Shown: piece after piece, positions 1-12,716 of the stretch
How positions within the stretch are numbered: the stretch's first letter is position 1
How the letters are laid out: every line of letters begins with the position of its first letter
Source of the DNA: Alisma plantago-aquatica
Lineage: Eukaryota > Streptophyta > Magnoliopsida > Alismatales > Alismataceae
Assembly (NCBI GenBank): GCA_963693085.1
Contig: OY856411.1
Coordinates: 65,158,001-65,222,000 of the forward strand
DNA length: 64,000 nucleotides
Direction of reading: 5' to 3'
Made by a program: the position numbers and the translations under genes
The notes under the pieces: generated by a model
The model's input: only the letters and a program-made list of their open reading frames with translations
Databases searched by the model: none
What the model was told of the DNA's origin: nothing

Positions 1-532
1 CGAAGCTTCTTTGTCGATGTTGTCTCCATTCAATCACTCACATCCTTCTCTTTCTCGCACCCTTCATACTTGCGTCACTGTTTGCACATTTTTTTAATCG
101 GTCGCCCCTTTTCCTGGTGTTCCTACCACAATGCAATATGGAGATACAAGGCTAGGAGCTAGGATCCACACATATACCTCATCACCTTCTCGACCTCAGC
201 TTCTCCGATCAATGATTTTTCCTCACCTAGTAGATTGATCGTTCTCAGTGTTGAACTGATATAAGCACTGAATAAACCAGTGGATAAAGAACTTGTTGAT
301 CCACATTAAACCAATCCACATTAACACATGAACTACATTGCCATGAACACGGAAACAAGGTATGCCATCAGTAACTTATTACTGCTACTGGATTTAAAAG
401 ATTGCCTTGAATTTAAATTACTAACACATGGGTTCAGTACATAAGAGACTGCCTTGAATTACAAACCACAAACCAAGAACTGAGAAAACAACTGATCAAC
501 CCAGATGAATGATCCAATGGCTAAAAAGTTGA

Positions 533-570
533 GTGTATTCGGGCCAGAATACACTTGAGTGTATTCTAGC
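533..570. repeat. Short inverted repeat, possible transposon end
   Basis: GTGTATTC (533-540) is followed after six bases by its exact complement GAATACAC (547-554), and the same GAGTGTATTCT word appears again at 557-567. This may be the terminal part of a small inverted-repeat element, but no second end was found in the window. Confidence 0.4.
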
Positions 571-1022
571 CTCACTCTATATATATATGTATATATATAC
601 ATACATATACATATATATGTGTGTCTATGTGTCTATTTTATATGCACCAGCGTGACTTATATACTACCACATTAGTTTAGTTTTAGTGTTTTTTTTACTA
701 TATTAGTTTTTTTTAAAAGTTTACAAATAAATACATGTATATATATATATATATTTTCTTTATTTCTATAATTTTAAACATTATTATATAGTTGTAGTAA
801 TATATCCATTAATTTAAATATTTTTATCTACATTTATAAATATTATGCATTATTAAATATAATATTCTGTTATTATTTTATTATCTTCATGTATGATTTC
901 AAATATATGGCTTATTGTATATAAGTCAATGTAGATTATATTCATTTAGCAATTTAACACATATATGTATATATAATATACATGGTATCACAATTAAAGA
1001 AATAAAAAATAAAATGAAAAAA

Positions 1023-1170
1023 GCAATACGTCCTCACTGGTGACACATTGCTCTGTTGGAGACAATAGGTCCCCATTGGGGACATATTGCCTTTTAAAGT
1101 AGCAATACGTCTCCTGAGGGGACGTATTGACCCCACTAGAAGCAATGCGTCTTTTATGGGGACATATTGC
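1023..1170. repeat. Four tandem palindromic units, about 40-bp period
   Basis: Four units at about 1023-1051, 1062-1090, 1102-1129 and 1142-1170 each begin with a variant of GCAATACGTC and end with a variant of GACATATTGC, so each is an imperfect inverted repeat able to form a hairpin. Immediately after them a word like GCCATTTTGATAATTAA is repeated about three times (1180-1250). The function is unknown. It could be part of an unrecognised repeat or a foldback element. Confidence 0.6.
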
Positions 1171-2195
1171 CTCAGAAACGTGCCATTTTGATAATTAAGT
1201 TCTGAATCGTGTCATTTTGATAATTAAAATGTCTAAACATGCCATTTTAGTTTTTTTTTGCAGTTACAGACACTCACGACGTTGTGAGGATAAACTTATT
1301 CATGAAGCTAAGCATGTGTCGAGTTAGATTTAGGACGTGTGTGAGGAGCATGTGATTGATGCGACTGATAGACGGTCAGTTATCTAAAACTTTATTTGTT
1401 GGGTTAGGTGACAGCGAGGCCCTAAATTTTGAGCTCTAGGTTGAGAAAGATAAAACTCGACACGTTCAATGTGTAGGCAGAGAGGGCCATCTGTGCCACG
1501 GCAGAAATTCACAGATATTAATATACTACTCCATTAAAAAAAACTCTTTCAAGTTCAAGATCCGTCTTTTTATGTTTCCTTTTAAAAAAATCTTAGTACT
1601 TTTTCTCAAAAACATTTCACGTATCCAATAGATTTAGACTGTATCTATTTGCCCTATATTCTATAACTTCCCTCGTGACCTACCGTGACAATAAATAACA
1701 AAAGACCTTTGTGCTTTTGGTCGTCGCAGTGCACATTACGATACTAGTAGTATTATGTTAATATTATCGAATCAAACGAGATATTTAGTAAAAATAATTT
1801 TAACAACTCATATATTATGTCAAAAGTAATCTACACGTATATGGCATCTTAAAAATCAAACACAACAGTATGGAAGGTTGTTTCACGATTTTTGTTTAGG
1901 CATTTCACAGCCAATGATTCGGAGTTTATTTTTGGTCAACCAGTAACATACTAATAATATGCAATATAATATAATCATCACATAATAATATAATACTAGC
2001 CTAACTCGTATGTAGTAAATCATTGAAAATTATGGTATTCGAGTTTCTTTTTTTAAGCATGAGAAATTAAGATTGGAGACTAGAATTCACCATTTGTCTA
2101 AAAAAAAGATATGAGTTTGGCTTGGGTCTACATTGAGAACTTTTGGGTCCATGGTTTTATTTAAAAAAGAAAAAAATGAGCCTAAGATTGGTATG

Positions 2196-5100
2196 TGTAA
2201 AGTGTGGGATCCCAGAGGGGAACCACTTCCTACTAGAAATAAAAACACAACATCCCTTGAACCAAACACCACATAAAAAATTTCACCAAAGGGATGATAA
2301 CCAATTTATTCAACATGTATGTACCATAACACAATAAGTATCAGCGGAAGAGAAAATATCTAATTATTACAAAGCTTGATGTCATCACTACACCATACAT
2401 GGGTGTGAAAAAAAGGAAAAAGTATCTTAATCAAACTAGGATCAACTGAGGGTCATCTAACCACCTATTTCAAACCTCCCAAAAGGTCAGCTACAAAGGT
2501 TGTTATTTTAGTCCACCTTGCTTATCCTCTCCTTGATCTAAACCTGGGGATGGAAGCATACCCCACAAAAAGAGAAGAAAATGAAACATCAACAAAGGCT
2601 AGTATGTGCATATTAAAAAGTAAATTGAGCAATATACGAAATAAAGGACAATAAATATAAAAGGTTTCCCATAGAAAACACAAGGACTACCCAAAAGGGC
2701 ATAAAAGAAAAGAACAACAACAAGGAGATGCTTGCCATAACCAAATAAATAAAATTGTGACTAGCACATATAAAGAAAGTAGGACACACACCCCACAATC
2801 ATCAACATGCATGCATGTGAGATAAACATAGCCCTAGAATAATATAAATACAAAAGCGGACAAGCCTCACAAACTTGAAACCTGATAGAGATGACATACT
2901 TCCACTCCCAATATATATAAGTCGGGTGAAGCCTTAAAAACTTGATGCCCAGGTATGGGACACCAACACCTCCATCCCAATAATAACAATAAGGGCATAC
3001 TGCCCAAAAAACAAAGCAATTATACTACTCTAGTGCTATTGAATAACATAGTATTTTAATAAAGAGGAAAGTAAAAAGGTATAGTCAGATTAAACAAAAA
3101 GTTGCCATCATACTAATGGACAACATAAACATCCACATGCAAGTGGGCACAAGATATCACATATCACCTAATAATCATCCACCTCAAAGTGAGCATATAT
3201 AAATAAATAAGTCCAACATGCACCAAGGCATAAGAAAAAGAGTCCAAGGGAATATCCATGATCACAAGATGAATAACAAATAAGGTAGTTCTCATTAACT
3301 ATGGTTTTAAAAAGAAAAGATATTGTGTATAGGTTAATGACCATAGGACCAAGAGATAGAAGAAATATAGGTTAATTGCTCAAAAGAAATAATAGGGGGT
3401 GAAAACATACCTCTTTACAGAGACTAATAGTCCAAGATCACTCCTAGTCCAAATCTTGGTCTCCAAAGCACCTATTATCATGTATGTGGAATTAGGGTTG
3501 AATATTGATTTCACAAACCCTAAAAACCACCTTTGTAAAATTAGTGAATTAGGTTATCAAAACCATGAAATATTTTATTTTATATTATTTGAAGCCCAAA
3601 ACATATTTTATTATATTTTTTTACTTATAAATATTTAATTATGAATTTTACAAGTTATTACTTATTTGGATTAATTCATTAAAATTACTTATAATTAATC
3701 ATTAGATTTAAGTTACAAAACCAACACCACATGATAGCTCTTTTTTATTAATCCAATAACTATTTATCCATATTTTTCTAATCAGTGAGTGAATTATTAT
3801 GAAGTTTGTAAGATTTGACAAATCATAAAATTCCATGTGGCAAAACATTTAAGAAAGAGGAAGAAAGAGAGGGAGTGGGCCATGCGGTCTGAGTTGGCCC
3901 AATCAGGGCGAGCCAACTCGGCCGGCCCTACTAGCAAATTGGTTACTCGTATCAACACGAAAGGAAAACAAATGGCTATGAAAAGACAAAAATACCCCTA
4001 GGATGAAAAATTGAATACAGAAGGAACATAAGGGTATGTAAGGAATTCTCATACGAGGATTGCTCCCCACACTCGACCCCTCACCATGGATGGAGATCGA
4101 CCATCCAGAAGAAGCCACAACTCTCTCCTTGATATCACTCGACCACAGATGAAGTTATCTTAAGCTTCTCGACATAAAGCCGGAGCCAACAACCTCAAAC
4201 ATAGAACCACTGGTGCATCGAGCAACTAGGTTGACAAGCTCTGTCGAATATCGGTAGATCCGCAAGGAAACCAAGGTCACAGACAACCAGAACCAACGAA
4301 GTGAACGTCCAAGCACCTTCATCTGAAGCTAACGAATACAAGTGAACAAAAACTGAAAGCACAAACTAAAAAATGCAACGACATACTAAAGAAAATAATC
4401 AAGACGACAATACATACTGACGCCCTACACGACCCACCAAATCACACGACGGCGTGATCAAAGAAGGATGGGCAATGGTAAAGGAGGTTACCAGGAGCGT
4501 TCAAGGGTGAGTAATTTAGTTCCAAGGTCACCTATCCACCGCAACAGTCGCAGGAGCTTGAAGAAGAAAATGAATTGGCTGGGTGCAAAGGTAGAGTATT
4601 AGAGAGAATTGGCAATAGAGGAGGGTTACTAGAAGACCAAGGTCGACCTTGGAGTACTTGTGTGGGGACAAGACGTGGTGGTCGAGTGTCTGTGAAAAAC
4701 TGTGGAGAGAGGGAAATTGGGGGTTTCATATTTATGGAGTGTTAGAGCATGAGCAACGGATCAATCAGTTCGGAATCGAAAAAGGAATCCAATGAAATAA
4801 AAATTGTGAAAAATGATTGAGAAATTAGTAAGCTTTGGGGCTTGGAGGATCGCGATTCATGTACACGCCTGACTCAGTCTCCTACCCAAGGTAGAAGACA
4901 ACCCACAACCATTGGATCAAGGATCAGATGATCCAGGACAAATCTGGGATCAAACCAAATCATGATAGAGAAAAATAAGGAGCTTATATAAATCAAAATC
5001 CGATTAAAGTGGAAATGAAATTAATTTCCTATATTCTCTATCCTCTTGCATTAATGACTTTAAGATTATCCAAATTTGATGAAACTTCAACCACAAGTCA

Positions 5101-5773
5101 TATTTTATGTGTTGGATACGAATTTACCATCAATTTTACATGTTGGAGTTGTTTGTTTATTTATTTAATATTTTGAAGGTTCTACACACTTTCTCTCTCT
5201 TAATTTCATCTTTTAAGCAAACTTTCTCCAAATTAGATGAAAATTCACCCAAAGTCTATATTGTAGATAACGAATCCAAGATTATTTTCCAATTTTGAGT
5301 CATTTCTTATTTAATTTGATATTTTAGGGAAAAACTTAGGTCTTCTCTTTCCAAATTAAATTAATTATTATTATGGGAATAATGTGAAACTTGACTCCCA
5401 AGGCAATTGGGACCCAAGGAGCACAATTTTTTACTTAGATTCTACTTTTGGTATTTCTTTTAATGAGTTATGACACAATTAATATTTGAGAATATCATCC
5501 TCACATTTATCATCATTATTATTTTTATCCATCTAATTATGTTCAAAACTAACCTAAAGATTTATGGGTTATTATTAAGCTTGAATTATCATGTATTCAC
5601 CTTGTGACACTTTTTGTATTCCATTATTGGTCTAAATATAATGTGAAAATATTGGGTTACATTAGGGTGATTTGTTCATGCATCATCTCATTGTTGTTAT
5701 ACTAAACCTTGTTTGGCTAAATCCAAAAGATCAAATTTCTAGGGTAGGGTTCGAGATATAGTATGTTACTGCA
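2196..5773 (-). repeat. 3' LTR of the gag-only retrotransposon (long copy)
   Basis: Aligns by eye with 7254-9434 along its length, starting from the shared TGTAAAG...CCCAGAGGGGAACCAC and ending at the shared GGTTCGAGAT...GTATGTTAC. It is about 3.58 kb, longer than the other copy because it keeps a 1.4 kb block (3877-5277) that the right copy lacks. Within it, about 5070-5190 and 5225-5340 look like degenerate duplicates of each other. Confidence 0.85.
3877..5277 (-). promoter_or_regulatory. 1.4 kb LTR block missing from the 5' LTR; probable promoter region
   Basis: The right LTR joins directly at 8939/8940 the bases that lie at 3876 and 5278 in the left LTR. The block shows no terminal repeats or target duplication of its own and merges smoothly with the neighbouring LTR sequence, so deletion in the right copy is likelier than insertion here. 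On the minus strand a TATA-like CATAAATATG lies near 4730, followed by a pyrimidine-rich stretch. I infer that this is the U3/R region. If so, the 5' LTR of this copy has lost its promoter. Confidence 0.45.
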
Positions 5774-5786
5774 CACCTCCCATTGA
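5774..5786 (-). promoter_or_regulatory. Polypurine tract next to the 3' LTR
   Basis: On the minus strand the interior ends in AATGGGAGGTG directly before the LTR start. This is the usual place and composition for the primer of plus-strand DNA synthesis. Confidence 0.6.
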
Positions 5787-5979
5787 AGGGATTTTGTCCT
5801 CAAAATCAAAACATCCACATATAAGAAAACATCTAATTCACAACCCTTTAAAGGATTCATCTTATTAAGTCAAAACTATTCTATAGGTACAAGGGTTCCA
5901 ATATACTTCCTTACACCCATACATATATAAAAGCATAATGCAAAAAGGGAAACATAACTTATAAAGCCCAACTACAAAA

Positions 5980-7126
5980 CTATGGATTACCCTGAGCTTG
6001 TTCATCCTCATTAACTTCTTCACCGTCCAAAGAAAAAACTCTTCCAGCTCACCTTTCTACAAGTCTTCCTTTATTATTGTTACCATTATTCTAAGGAGGC
6101 ACTTGTGGTTGTTGTTGTTGTGCTGGTGCTGGTCCATTATGAAGCTTGGGGCACTTAAGTTGTATGTGTCTAGGTTCATTGCAATAATGACATATCACTG
6201 GAGTACCATGACGAGGTTTGTCCTAAGAACACTCCCATGGAGGATGGTAACCATTGCACTTTGCACATTTGTCTCTTTTCTATTCATCTCCTAAGGGCTT
6301 CCTCTTCTTGTCAAACTCTGTAGGTTGAAACCCTGGGTAAGACTCCACAGCCAAAGATTTATCAACCATATCCTGAAAGGTCAAAGGAAGTTGTAGGATA
6401 AGAGCATGACACACGTTGTAGTTGAGTCCTTGCAGATATAGGTCAGCTCGACGTTCTTCACTAAGTCCAGAAGTATATCTCTCAAGCAACAGGAATTTTT
6501 GCACATAAGAAGAAATAGTCATTGATCCTTGCTTCAAACTATAGAACTCAACTTCCTTTTTCTTCAATGCAAAGGTGCAGATATACTTCCCATGGAAAAG
6601 CACCAAAAACTTCTCCTAGGTCATGACTGAGATATCACAAGTCCTTGCTATTTTGTTCCACCAAACTTGAGCAGGTCCATCCAAAACATATGAAGCAAAT
6701 CTAACCTTCTGGTGTGGAGGAAAGGCCATACCATCAAAAGTCCTCTCTATGGCTAGCACCCAATCATCAGCTTTGTTGACTATCTCTAATTCACCTTCAC
6801 CCTAGAAGGAGGATGGTTGCATCTTCATGAATTCCATAATGGAATACTCTTTAGGCTTTTTAGGTACAGACATGTCTTTCATCTTCCCTGCAATGGTAGT
6901 AGCAAAAAGCTGCCGAAACATGGCCAACTCTTGCTCTGAAGAGATGACTACGCCCGTACTAGTAGAGTTTGGGGTCTCCTGACCTACTAACGGTCCACTT
7001 CCAGATGGAGGAGTACCTTGAGTCACTGGTGTGGTAAAGGGTGGATCAATCCTTGGCATCGCAAACCTAGGGTTCTTGGTTGCCTCATAGTCAGACATGT
7101 TGTCAAGAGTCGAGTTATCTCCCGCC
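5980..7126 (-). pseudogene. gag capsid/nucleocapsid of the gag-only retrotransposon, broken
   Basis: One continuous minus-strand frame of about 382 codons from the ATG at 7126 (start MAGDNSTL) to the stop at 5980-5982, interrupted by in-frame stops at 6802-6804, 6616-6618, 6280-6282, 6223-6225 and 6058-6060. An earlier in-frame ATG lies at 7146. The middle part has the retrotransposon gag pattern (a VWWNKI region, then a helix-rich stretch including SYVQKFLLLERY). Near the C-terminus is a CCHC zinc knuckle, C-H-Y-C...H...C (CX2CX4HX4C), around 6145-6195. Such a protein packages element RNA into virus-like particles. No pol follows it, and the frame stops about 200 bases before the purine tract. 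The five stops mean this copy cannot make the full protein. Confidence 0.85.
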
Positions 7127-7236
7127 ATGAGGGTTTTTGCCTGCACAAGGCAAGGGTACTATGTCTAAGCATCCTATGATAAAAGTAAACATCCTAAGAG
7201 AGACAAGATTGAAATAGTTAGGTGACTGACTACTAG

Positions 7237-7250
7237 TGGCTCAGATACCA
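7237..7250 (-). promoter_or_regulatory. Primer-binding site (initiator Met-tRNA type)
   Basis: On the minus strand TGGTATCTGAGCCA lies three bases inside the 5' LTR. It differs by one base from the common plant primer site TGGTATCAGAGCCA. It fixes the orientation of the element as minus. Confidence 0.8.
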
Positions 7251-7253
7251 TGC

Positions 7254-9434
7254 TGTAAAGAGTGGTATCCCAGAGGGGAACCACTCCCTACTAGAAATAA
7301 AAAGGCAACATCCCTTAAACCAAACACCACATCAATTTTTTCACCAAAGGGATGATAACCAATTTATTCAACATGTATGTATCACAACACAATAAGTAGC
7401 AGGGAAAGAGAAATATATCTAACTATTACAAAGCTTGATATCATCACTACACCACACATGGGTGAGACAAAAAGGAAAAACTATCTTAATCAAACTAGGA
7501 TCAGCTTAGGGTCATCTAACCACCTCTTTCAAGTCTCCCACAAGCTTAGCTACAAAGGTTGTTATCCAAGTCCAGCTTGCTTATCGTCTCCTTGATCTAC
7601 ACCTGGGGATGGAAGCATACCCCACAAAAAGAGAAGAAAAGTTCAGCAAAGGCTGGTATGTGCATACTAAAAAGTAAATTTACCTATATACAGAATAAAG
7701 GACAACAAATATAAAAGTTTTCCCATAAAAAACACAAGAACTACCAAAAAGGGTATAAAAGAAAAGAACAACAACAAGGAGATACTTTCCATAACCAAAC
7801 AAGCAAAATTTTTCCATACTAGCAAATATAAAGAAAGTAGGGCACGCACCCCACAATCATCAACTTACATGCATGTGAGATAAACATAGCCCTAAAACAA
7901 TATAAATACAAAGGCGACAAAGCCTCACAAACTTGAAATCTAATAGAGATGACGTACTACCACTCCCAATATATATAAGTTGGGCCAAGCCTCACAAACT
8001 TGAAACCCAAGTATGGGGCACCACCACCTCCATCCCAATAATAACAATATGGGTGTACTGCCCAAAAACCAATACAATTACACTACTCTAGTGCTATTGA
8101 ATCACATAGCATGTTTAATAGAGAGGCAAGTAAAAATGTATAGTCATACTAAACAAAAAGTTGCCATCATACTAATGGACAACATATACATCCACATGCA
8201 AGTGGGCACAAGATATCACATATCACCTAATAATCATCCACCTCAAAGTGGGCACTTATAAACAAATAAGTCCAACATGCACCAAGGCATAAGAAAAAGA
8301 GTCCACGAGAATATCCATGATAACAAGATCAATAACAAATAAGGTAGTTCTCATGAACCATGATTTTCAAAAGAAAAGACATTGCGTATATGTTAATGTC
8401 CATAGGAACAAGAGATAGAAGAAATATAGGTTAATTGCTCAAAAGGAATAATAGGGGATGCAAACATACCTCTCTATAGAGTCTAACAATCTAAGATCAT
8501 TCCTAGATCCAAATCTAGGTCTCCAAAGCACCTATTATCATGTATGTGAAATTAGGGTTAGATGTTAATTTTGCAAATCCTAAAAATCACCTTTTCAATA
8601 TTAGTAAATTAGGTTATCAAAACTATGCCATATGTTATTTTATATTATTCGAAGCCCAAAACACATTTTAATATATTTTTCTGACTTATAAATATTTAGT
8701 TACAAATTTTACAAGTTATTACTTATTTAGATTAATCCAATAAATTTACTTATCATTAATCATTATATTTATGTGAGAAACGAACACCATAAGATAGCTC
8801 TTGTTTTTCTGAATCCAACAACTATTTATTCATATTTTTTTTGTTCAGTGAGTGAATTATTATGAATTTTGCAAGATTCGACAAATCATAAAATTACATG
8901 TGCCAAAACATTTGAGGAAGAGGAATAAAGAGAGGGAGTAAGATTATTTTCCACATTTGGAGTCACATATTATTTTATTTGATATTTTGGGGAAAACTGA
9001 GATCTTCTCTTTCCAAAGTAAATTAATTATTATTATGGGAATAAAGTGAAACTTTACTCCCAAGGCAATTGGGACCCAAGGAACACTATTTTTAACTTAG
9101 ATTCGACTTTTGGTATTTCTTTTAATGAGTTATGATACAATTAATATTTGAGCCTATTATGGTTACATTTATCATCATTATTGTTTTTATCTATCTAAAT
9201 ATGTTCAAAACTTTACCTAAAGATTTATGGGTGATTATTAAGCTCGAATTATCATGTATTCCCCTTGTGACACTTTTATATTCCATTATTGGTCTAAATT
9301 TAATGTGAGAGAACATTGGGTTACATTAGGGTGATTTTTTCATGCATTATTTCATTAGGGTTATACTAAACCTTGTTTGGCTAAGTCCAAAGGATCAAAC
9401 TTCCAGGGTAGGGTTCGAGATCTAGTATGTTACA
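7254..9434 (-). repeat. 5' LTR of the gag-only retrotransposon (short copy)
   Basis: Direct repeat of 2196-5773 with a 1.4 kb internal deletion at 8939/8940. The many base differences and small indels between the copies point to an old insertion. Confidence 0.85.
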
Positions 9435-10591
9435 TTGAGTTCGACATTTTGTATTTTCTATGTATTTCCAAAGTATTCACTTAGTTCAAACCAACTAAGT
9501 AAAATTCATCATGACTCCTTGTCTATATGACTCGTTATGCCCAACTAAATTAGAATATAGTCGAGCCTTTACTGTGTGATAGTTGAGGGATAATAGACCC
9601 TGATTTGGACTAGGGTTGGTCCAATGAGGGGTGAAACCCAAAGTTTGATGAACATGTTTAGCATGTTGTGAATGTGTTACAGCCTTGAGATATAAGGTAG
9701 GAGATGTGTATTCATGTTGATTTTTTTGTTTGTGTATGTATGTCATGTCTTAGGGTTTTCAGTGCACGGTGTGTGTATGCATGACTCAGTGAGGGTTCAG
9801 TCTGCATATCTTGAAGTTTGATTTTTAGAAGGCATGTTGTTCATTTCTTGACCCTTGAACTCTAATCAAACTGTATGCAAATTGACCGATTTGATGGAGT
9901 TTCTAGCCTGTGTTAGGTTGCAAACTCAAGTAAATTTTCATGCAAATCGGGTAAAACTATGTTGTGGTTAAACTTGACCTGAGTTGGGAACATATCTTCA
10001 TTATATGTGAGTATGTGTTTGGTTGGTGGGCTGAGTTTGTGGAGTGTTGGTCGAGCTGATGGGTTGGCCCAATTGTTGAGTTACCTCCAACTTTGGGCTC
10101 AGTTCCATTGAACTCAGGGTGGGTTCTCAATTGGTCCAACTGTGTTTCTGTTGCATTTCTTTTTTGAAACCCGATGTGGGCCCATACATCTTGGAAAATG
10201 AGTGAAGTTCCTTTATCTCTATCAAGTTTCCTTCTATCTCTACTGTTTAATAAAGGCGACAATTCTAAAAATTTGTCAAGCTATATAAGCCGAGTCTACC
10301 TTTTATTCATTGTGTTGGATCTTAGAAGGGTGACGAGAAAGGTGAACTTGAGTTTATATTTCCTTGGAGATGGTTTTTTTGGTAGATCTTGTTGATAGAA
10401 CATAATTTAAGATTACTTCTTTTGTTTTTTTTTTGTTTCTTCTTTTTCTTCTCCTTTATGTTGCACCATGGATGATCTATTCTTGGATATATGTTGAGGA
10501 AATCCACACTTCCTTCTCTTCTACCCTCTTCCATTGGGGTCTTGTCTAGAACCAATGTAGAAGACGACGTCCTTGGGCTTGTTAGTGCATG
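9435..10591. other. Unassigned intergenic DNA
   Basis: About 1.15 kb between the gag-only element and the CACTA element. Open frames at 9495-10395 on both strands have no recognised domain. I see no terminal repeats. Nothing is called here. Confidence 0.5.
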
Positions 10592-10609
10592 TACTAGTAC
10601 AAATAACAC

Positions 10610-10915
10610 CTTCAGTGTCAGTTAAATAAGCCTTTTGACGTCAGTTTCAAATTGACACCCAAGTGGGTGACAATAAAAGTAGACGCCTTCAGCGTCAGTT
10701 ACATAATTGACGACACAAAGCCTTCCCCGATTGCAACCCAAATCAAAAGCGCCACCAATGGGACCATAGATGTCAGTTATTAGTTCTAAAATCGACACCA
10801 CGCCCCAGCCTGAACAAAAATATTGGCCCCATGTTAGACCATAGGTGTCAGTTTTCTAAAAATAACCAACGCCGTTGATCTCAAATTTTTGTCGGTATTT
10901 TATATTTAATCTACG
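10610..10915. repeat. Left subterminal repeat array of the CACTA element
   Basis: Many copies of a word like (C/T)GTCAGTT and its complement-like AATTGAC or TCGACACC, spaced by tens of bases. In CACTA elements such arrays bind the element-encoded proteins. Here they mark the left 0.3 kb. Confidence 0.75.
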
Positions 10916-11749
10916 ACTATGTTTTGGTTTTTTTTCTTATCAGTTTGCAGGCCTGCTGTCTGACTGGTTAGCAGGATGCAAAACCTACAGTTCAATTATG
11001 AACTGTAGGTTTACAACATCTTTTGATTTTAGCCAACAATAGGCCACAAACCTGCAATATTAACAAGGTGGATAATATTAAAATATGGATCATGTGATTC
11101 ACATACATGCATAAGCACATTTAATTCATATGATTCATCACACACATGTAGAAACTTGTAGTTCCATTATCAACATCATCATCATCATCATATGAGACTA
11201 TATAACATCTGTTGTCTGGTATCGATTTCCAGTGCAACATACCTATTTTTTGCAAACTGATTTCAAATCAAATATGTTTGGTTACACAACAGAAATTAAC
11301 TTCAATATTATAAAATTTAGGCTTACTTAAGTCATGATTAGTTTGTTTTCATAATAAAAATGCAAAATGAAAATGACATAGTTATGAACATGCGGCGGTG
11401 TTTTTGTCAAAAATAATAACTAAACAAGGGGGTTGTTGTACCCCTAAAAATGTGCATAACTAAAATAACTGGGAAGAGAGAGACATAACTAGATTAGATA
11501 CACAACATAAACAACAACAACATGGTCCAGAATCAACAATTGTGAGGGCCTTTTCATTGTGGTGGTCTTCCCCTACAATTTTAACAACAAAAAATAGCTA
11601 TGAAGTTTGATTTTAAGACAAAAAGTGGAAACACAAACTAAGACAGGAAAGTAAATTTGTTGCTTGGACCTACCTTGGTTTTTTTGTTGATGTTGAGGCG
11701 GCACGGAGCTCGTAATTATCTTTAGATGAATTTGAACTGATGGTGATAG

Positions 11750-11796
11750 CGAAATCGACGGTGCCAATAGGAATAAAAAGGAAATCGGGTGTGTTC

Positions 11797-11829
<33 letters not shown>

Positions 11830-12203
11830 CTATCCTCTATTGAGTACTCAAATCATTTGAGATGATCGGGCATCTCATTGTTGATGTTGGTTATCCAATC
11901 CTTGATGGTATTATGGTTAACTGGATGAAGAAAAAGCATGTCACTATGACCCAATAGCATCTTCCTAACCCACTCGCACCAATTAGATGTGGATACAAGA
12001 TTTCTGACATCATCGTACTTAACCTTGATAGCAGATGTTGAATTTCCAAAATTTAGGTACACTTCACCAACCTTGTAGCGTCTTCCATTTGGATAATGTC
12101 AATGTGTAGGTATAATGAGTTGTTCTAAGGAACAATCATCTAGGATGATGTCCAACTGTTCTTCATCAGGGAATAGTAACATTGGGGTAGAGGCCCAGGC
12201 CAT
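11750..12203 (-). pseudogene. Broken unidentified coding remnant with poly-Asp tract
   Basis: A minus-strand frame begins at ATG 12203 (MAWASTPML...), runs through residues such as NGRRYKVGEVYLNF and WCEWVRKMLLGHSDMLFLHP, and continues past stops near 12099 and 11853-11855 into an acidic run encoded by GAT repeats (11796-11829), then ENTPDFLFIPIG. The sequence reads like real protein rather than random DNA. I do not recognise the family. It may be a fragment of a CACTA accessory protein or of a captured host gene. Confidence 0.4.
11796..11829. repeat. (CAT)n microsatellite
   Basis: Uninterrupted CAT/ATG trinucleotide run of about eleven units. Read on the minus strand it encodes aspartates in the remnant frame around it. 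Confidence 0.9.
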
Positions 12204-12559
12204 GGTGACTATTGAAGATCTATATGTTATGCCTATAATAATGTAAAATAATGTCGAGAAAAAGTAATATAAAAAGTACTAACAACAGACAACAACATGG
12301 GCTATTTCATATTCATGATGGAGAAATAATTGTTTCATACGAATACATAACATATTTTCTGTGTAGTTAACTGCAAACAAAGCAAACATAGTCAATCAAA
12401 TACAAAATGGCACTCATTGCACTAAGTTATTCATTGTATCTGTTAAACTAAAAAATAAATATGTAGTCGGTAGTACATAGTGAAATAAACATGGGGGTAG
12501 AGGCCCATAACATGGTGAAATAAACTAAAAAACTAATTATACATTACATTTTTACTAAG

Positions 12560-12716
12560 TATCATCATCATAATCATCATCATCGTCATCATAATCATCA
12601 GTCATCATCATTAACATCAACAACATCATCATCATCATCATCATCTCCATTAGGGGCCAACCATCATCATCATCATCTATTCATCATCATCACCATCATC
12701 ACCATCACCATAATCA
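12560..12716. repeat. Degenerate (CAT)n microsatellite cluster
   Basis: Several CAT/ATC runs broken by CGT, AAC and ACC units over about 155 bases inside the CACTA element. Confidence 0.85.

Larger units (their letters stand above)
1..2195. other. AT-rich intergenic DNA, no gene seen
   Basis: No supported gene. The short open frames here have no recognisable domains. The stretch holds a TA/TG microsatellite (about 575-625 and 735-756), a short inverted repeat near 533-554 and a group of hairpin units at 1023-1170, listed separately. The last 150 bases before 2196 show no feature I can name. Confidence 0.6.
2196..9434 (-). mobile_element. Non-autonomous long-LTR retrotransposon with gag only (TR-GAG/LARD type)
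   Basis: Two long direct repeats, 2196-5773 and 7254-9434, flank a 1.48 kb interior. On the minus strand the order is 5' LTR (right copy), a tRNA-iMet-like primer site, a broken gag and a purine tract, then the 3' LTR (left copy). No protease, reverse transcriptase or integrase frame exists in the interior, so the element must have depended on enzymes supplied by a relative. Both LTRs end in TGTAA.../...TTACA form. I found no matching 5-bp target duplication (GTATG on the left, TTGAG on the right), so one end may be altered or the insertion may be a recombinant. Family assignment to gypsy rests on the gag style and LTR length and is inference. Confidence 0.85.

Noticed and set aside
3877..5277. 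Independent transposon inserted in the left LTR of the gag-only element
   Set aside because: No terminal repeats or flanking duplication. The edges blend with LTR sequence, so deletion from the other LTR is simpler.
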